Made by a program: the position numbers and the translations under genes
Notes under the pieces: generated by a model
The model's input: only the letters and a program-made list of their open reading frames with translations
Databases searched by the model: none
What the model was told of the DNA's origin: nothing
Assembly: GCA_009778295.1 (NCBI GenBank)
Contig: WRKB01000272.1
Span: 1-8,416, forward strand
DNA length: 8,416 bases
Reading direction: 5' to 3'
DNA from: Betaproteobacteria bacterium
GTDB lineage: Bacteria; Desulfobacterota; Desulfovibrionia; Desulfovibrionales; Desulfovibrionaceae
Part shown: positions 6,704 through 8,416 of the stretch, in pieces
How positions within the stretch are numbered: position 1 is the stretch's first letter
Layout of the letters: each line of letters begins with the position of its first letter

Positions 6704-6754
6704 TGGAGCAAATTTGGAGCAAAAAGGTGCGGTTCCGGGCGGCGGTGGAGCAAA
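6704..6754 (+). repeat. three direct copies of TGGAGCAAA
   Basis: Exact 9-bp copies begin at 6704, 6715 and 6746, all in the same orientation, at intervals of 11 and 31 bp. No coding frame accounts for them. Clusters of short direct repeats near a tRNA gene resemble the arm-type sites that tyrosine recombinases and their accessory factors bind at attachment sites. No integrase gene and no duplicate of the tRNA end are visible in the window, so this remains an inference. Confidence 0.55.
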
Positions 6755-6872
6755 CTTTCGCCCCATTTATAATATGTTAACATTAATTCAAATAAAAATA
6801 ACTTGTTATATAAAAAATAAGTTGGGGGATATTCTGAACCAAAGCAAGTTTTGGAAAGTACAGTATCAATAA

Positions 6873-7049
6873 AAAGACTTCCTAGGCTATGCCAACAAAT
6901 AGCCATTTTGCCCTCTGGCTGCGTCAAATTTCGCCTGCTATTCCGGTCGAATACCATAAGAGTATACTCCCTCAAGCAGGCTCATTTTCCTTGCCGGAGA
7001 ACAAAATGGCTTATTTGTTAGCACCGCCTAGAATATCCAAGAAGTCTTT
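6873..7049. repeat. long imperfect palindromic element beside tRNA-Leu
   Basis: The arms 6882-6910 and 7002-7031 are inverted repeats: 26 of 29 aligned positions identical, with one 1-base gap. The symmetry extends outward (AAAGACTTC at 6873-6881 against GAAGTCTTT at 7041-7049, after a 9-base insertion in the right arm). It also extends inward (CTCTGGC 6913-6919 with GCCGGAG 6993-6999 via one G-U; GCCTGCT 6933-6939 with AGCAGGC 6975-6981). The centre holds GAGTATACTC (6960-6969). It encodes no transposase. It could be a MITE-like or chromosomal palindromic repeat, or an RNA stem. On the minus strand T5 follows the outer arm, so it could also end the tRNA transcript. Confidence 0.75.
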
Positions 7050-7060
7050 AATCTCCTATT

Positions 7061-7147
7061 TGGTGCCCAGGGCCGGACTTGAACCGGCACAGCGTTTCCG
7101 CCGAGGGATTTTAAGTCCCTTGTGTCTACCAATTCCACCACCCGGGC
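7061..7147 (-). tRNA. tRNA-Leu (anticodon TAA)
   Basis: An 87-base class II tRNA with encoded CCA. Acceptor GCCCGGG (7141-7147) pairs with CCTGGGC (7065-7071) through six pairs and one G-U, and the discriminator is A. The anticodon stem GGGA/TCCC encloses CTTAAAA, giving anticodon TAA for UUA/UUG Leu codons. The long variable arm CGGCG-GAAA-CGCTG, which marks Leu, Ser or Tyr, is present. The T arm is GCCGG-TTCAAGT-CCGGC. Only 7 bp separate its mature 5' end from the stop of the upstream minus-strand gene, so it probably matures from a shared transcript. The palindromic element starts 11 bp beyond its 3' end. Confidence 0.97.
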
Positions 7148-7154
7148 AAGGGCA

Positions 7155-7607
7155 TTATGATTCAATGGACGACTGGCCTCTCCTGCGCCGCGTCAAGGCA
7201 GGCAGCGTTGGCCTAGGCGGCACACCTCCCTTCCCCTTGGGAAGCACATCCTTCGGCAAAGGCCATTCCAAAAAACTTTCCTGCCATCTTTCGTTATTCA
7301 ACACATAAAAATATACAGAATCCAAAAAGCGATCCACAAAAAGAAGCCTCGCCTCCACACTTTCATCCAGGAGCTGGCTTATCGCTTCACACATTTCCTG
7401 AAACAAGTCCTGATCGTGCTCAACGGCCACACCCTGCACCAACAAAAAATCCCCGGTAGATGTGAAGTGCATGTGAACAAAGCCGGCCTGGATAAAAAGT
7501 TCGGAAAGTTCTCCCTTCAGTCGCGCCTCTTTTTCCAGTAATCCGGTATAGCTCAACTCTTCAGCGAAAATAAAATGCCCGAAGAGTTCACAACGAAATT
7601 GGGGCAT
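7155..7607 (-). CDS. hypothetical protein, 150 aa, directly upstream of tRNA-Leu
   Basis: I do not recognise this protein. ATG at 7607 follows AGGGAG (7613-7618 on the complement) at 5 bases. Residues 1-115 form a compact alpha/beta-looking domain with no signal peptide (helix 17-41, strands around 43-62, helix 66-82, strand and helix 87-104). Residues 116-150 are proline- and arginine-rich (PLPKDVLPKGKGG, LTRRRRGQ), probably a disordered basic tail. The stop lies 7 bp before tRNA-Leu on the same strand, suggesting co-transcription. The gene is divergent from the flagellar hook gene, with a 219-bp shared upstream region. Cytoplasmic; role unknown. Confidence 0.75.
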   Translation of the reverse strand: MPQFRCELFGHFIFAEELSYTGLLEKEARLKGELSELFIQAGFVHMHFTSTGDFLLVQGVAVEHDQDLFQEMCEAISQLLDESVEARLLFVDRFLDSVYFYVLNNERWQESFLEWPLPKDVLPKGKGGVPPRPTLPALTRRRRGQSSIES

Positions 7608-7664
7608 GTTTTCTCCCTGTGGAATTTTCCGACAACAGCACTCCTGGCGGGATGCTTACGCCAA

Positions 7665-7682
7665 GTTGCCGCTCCGCGCAAC
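7665..7682. promoter_or_regulatory. possible upstream activator dyad for the flgE promoter
   Basis: GTTGC (7665-7669) and GCAAC (7678-7682) form a 5-8-5 inverted repeat about 70 bp upstream of the sigma-54 promoter. That is a usual distance for an enhancer-binding protein site. The dyad is short and could be chance. Confidence 0.2.
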
Positions 7683-7749
7683 GTCCACCTCGCCAGCCCA
7701 TGCCGCATCATCCTGAATTGTGTCGGATGCGTTTGTGCTTTCTTGGAAT

Positions 7750-7766
7750 TGGCACATTCTATGCTT
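7750..7766 (+). promoter_or_regulatory. sigma-54 (RpoN) promoter for the flagellar hook gene
   Basis: TGGCACA-TTCT-ATGCT has GG at 7751-7752 and GC at 7763-7764 separated by exactly 10 bases, the sigma-54 -24/-12 signature, with TGGCAC perfect. Initiation would fall near 7776, leaving a leader of about 50 bases. A hairpin (7766-7774 with 7778-7785, one bulged C) straddles that point. Hook genes are commonly RpoN-dependent in several Gram-negative groups, which agrees. Confidence 0.75.
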
Positions 7767-7826
7767 TTCCCTGTACGACAGGAAATATTTTCCTCTCATT
7801 TGGATTTTTGTCGCGGAGAAACAGCC

Positions 7827-8416
7827 ATGATGAGCAGCTTGTACATCGGTGCCTCGGGGTTGAAAACCCACAGCGAAGGACTTGGCGTGATCAGCAACAA
7901 TATCGCCAATGTCAGCACCATAGGCTACAAACAGCAGTCTATGCAATTTGACGATATTTTCTATGCCACCGGGCCTTCCGGCGGCGGCTGGGAATCTCAG
8001 ACGGGCTCCAAAGTCGCGCTGTCACAGGTGGGCATGGGCGCACAGCCCGGCGCGGTACGTACCCTGTTTTCCGTAGAAGGAGCAATTGAGCCTGGCGCCA
8101 GCATCTTCGATATGGCGATTCTCGGCAAGGGCTTTTTCCAGGTCACCAATCCGGATACGAACGCGCAGTATTACACCAGGGCGGGCGATTTCCATTTGAA
8201 CAACAGCGGAGTCCTGTGCGATCCTAATGGATACATAGTCACCGGTATTCCCATTGCAGCCGGCAGCAGCGCGCCTGCCAAAGGCCCACTGACGGGAGGC
8301 GGGCCCATTGTGATTGATCCCAGCCGCACCTGTCCCCCGAAGGCCACCACGGCGATTTCCCTGTCCATGAATCTCGGCCTGCCCGACGATAAAGCACAGG
8401 ACAGCACAAATCCCTA
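7827..8416 (+). CDS. flgE: flagellar hook protein, FlgE family (N-terminal part)
   Basis: The first 196 residues are present before the right edge; the C-terminus is missing. The N-terminal rod-type motif MMSSLYIGASGLKTHSEGLG...ISNNIANVSTIGYK (residues 1-35) is the polymerisation helix shared by flagellar rod and hook proteins. ILGKGFFQV (98-106) and YYTRAGDFHLNNSGVLCDPNGY (115-136) match the FlgE/FlgF/FlgG core domain. The subunit polymerises outside the cell into the hook joining the basal body to the filament, exported by the flagellar type III system, so there is no cleaved signal. Start: ATG at 7827 follows GGAG (7815-7818) at 8 bases; the adjacent ATG at 7830 is less well placed. The region after residue 35 favours FlgE over FlgF or FlgG, but the truncated protein leaves some doubt. 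Confidence 0.9.
   Translation, partial: MMSSLYIGASGLKTHSEGLGVISNNIANVSTIGYKQQSMQFDDIFYATGPSGGGWESQTGSKVALSQVGMGAQPGAVRTLFSVEGAIEPGASIFDMAILGKGFFQVTNPDTNAQYYTRAGDFHLNNSGVLCDPNGYIVTGIPIAAGSSAPAKGPLTGGGPIVIDPSRTCPPKATTAISLSMNLGLPDDKAQDSTNP

Larger units (their letters stand above)
6656..7060. other. gene-free region between the TPR gene and tRNA-Leu
   Basis: No frame here has a ribosome site, family features or a reasonable composition. It contains a weak hairpin after the TPR gene (TCATG/CATGA, 6669-6684 region, then T6), three TGGAGCAAA copies (6704-6754), a very AT-rich stretch (6765-6880) with TATAAT (6768-6773, no matching -35) and the palindrome ATGTTAACAT (6774-6783), and then the long palindromic element 6873-7049. 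Overall it looks like a small accessory scar beside a tRNA gene. Confidence 0.6.

Noticed and set aside
6889..7308. Plus-strand 139-codon frame across the palindrome and tRNA
   Set aside because: It reads through the antisense of tRNA-Leu, giving the tell-tale peptide RAGLEPA that arises from tRNA complements, and it lacks a ribosome site. It is spurious.
1..8416. CRISPR array, toxin-antitoxin pair or defence island
   Set aside because: No regular spaced repeats, nuclease, ATPase or toxin families were seen. The genes are protease, sugar-nucleotide, envelope and flagellar types.

Overview
The window looks like chromosomal DNA of a motile Gram-negative bacterium. A delta-proteobacterial, Desulfovibrio-like host is my best guess. 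The grounds are a sigma-54 type promoter in front of a flagellar hook gene, the style of the hook protein and of the TPR protein, an outer-membrane lipoprotein, and small proteins I cannot place in any broad family. This is inference: there is no rRNA or other taxonomic marker here.

Layout. Positions 1-1077 (minus) hold the N-terminal 359 residues of an M16C, presequence-protease-like zinc metalloprotease that runs off the left edge. Positions 1304-2005 (minus) hold a two-gene unit: a MerR/excisionase-type winged-HTH protein with a near-consensus sigma-70 promoter, followed by a 127-aa protein of unknown function. Positions 2288-5356 (plus) form a probable four-gene operon. It contains rfbF (glucose-1-phosphate cytidylyltransferase), rfbG (CDP-glucose 4,6-dehydratase), an RmlC/FdtA-like cupin translationally coupled to rfbG by an ATGA overlap, and a small lipoprotein. 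A hairpin with a T-run (5439-5455) may end the unit. Positions 5588-6655 (plus) encode an exported protein with an N-terminal LPP20/FlgT-like region (tentative), a coiled coil, TPRs and a Cys-rich tail.

Positions 6656-7060 carry no credible gene. They hold three direct copies of TGGAGCAAA and a long imperfect palindrome of about 177 bp that ends 11 bp from the 3' end of tRNA-Leu(TAA) (7061-7147, minus). A 150-aa unknown gene (7155-7607, minus) stops 7 bp before the tRNA, so the two are probably co-transcribed. From 7827 a flgE-family flagellar hook gene runs off the right edge behind a good sigma-54 promoter.

How the parts fit. RfbF and RfbG together make CDP-4-keto-6-deoxy-D-glucose, and the cupin probably isomerises or epimerises it to a surface-polysaccharide sugar precursor. 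No glycosyltransferase and no rfbH lies in the window, so the final sugar is open. I see no defence system, CRISPR array or intact mobile element. The least explained parts are the palindromic element with the adjacent 9-bp repeats beside tRNA-Leu, the cluster of palindromes before rfbF, and the Lys-for-His change in the cupin.
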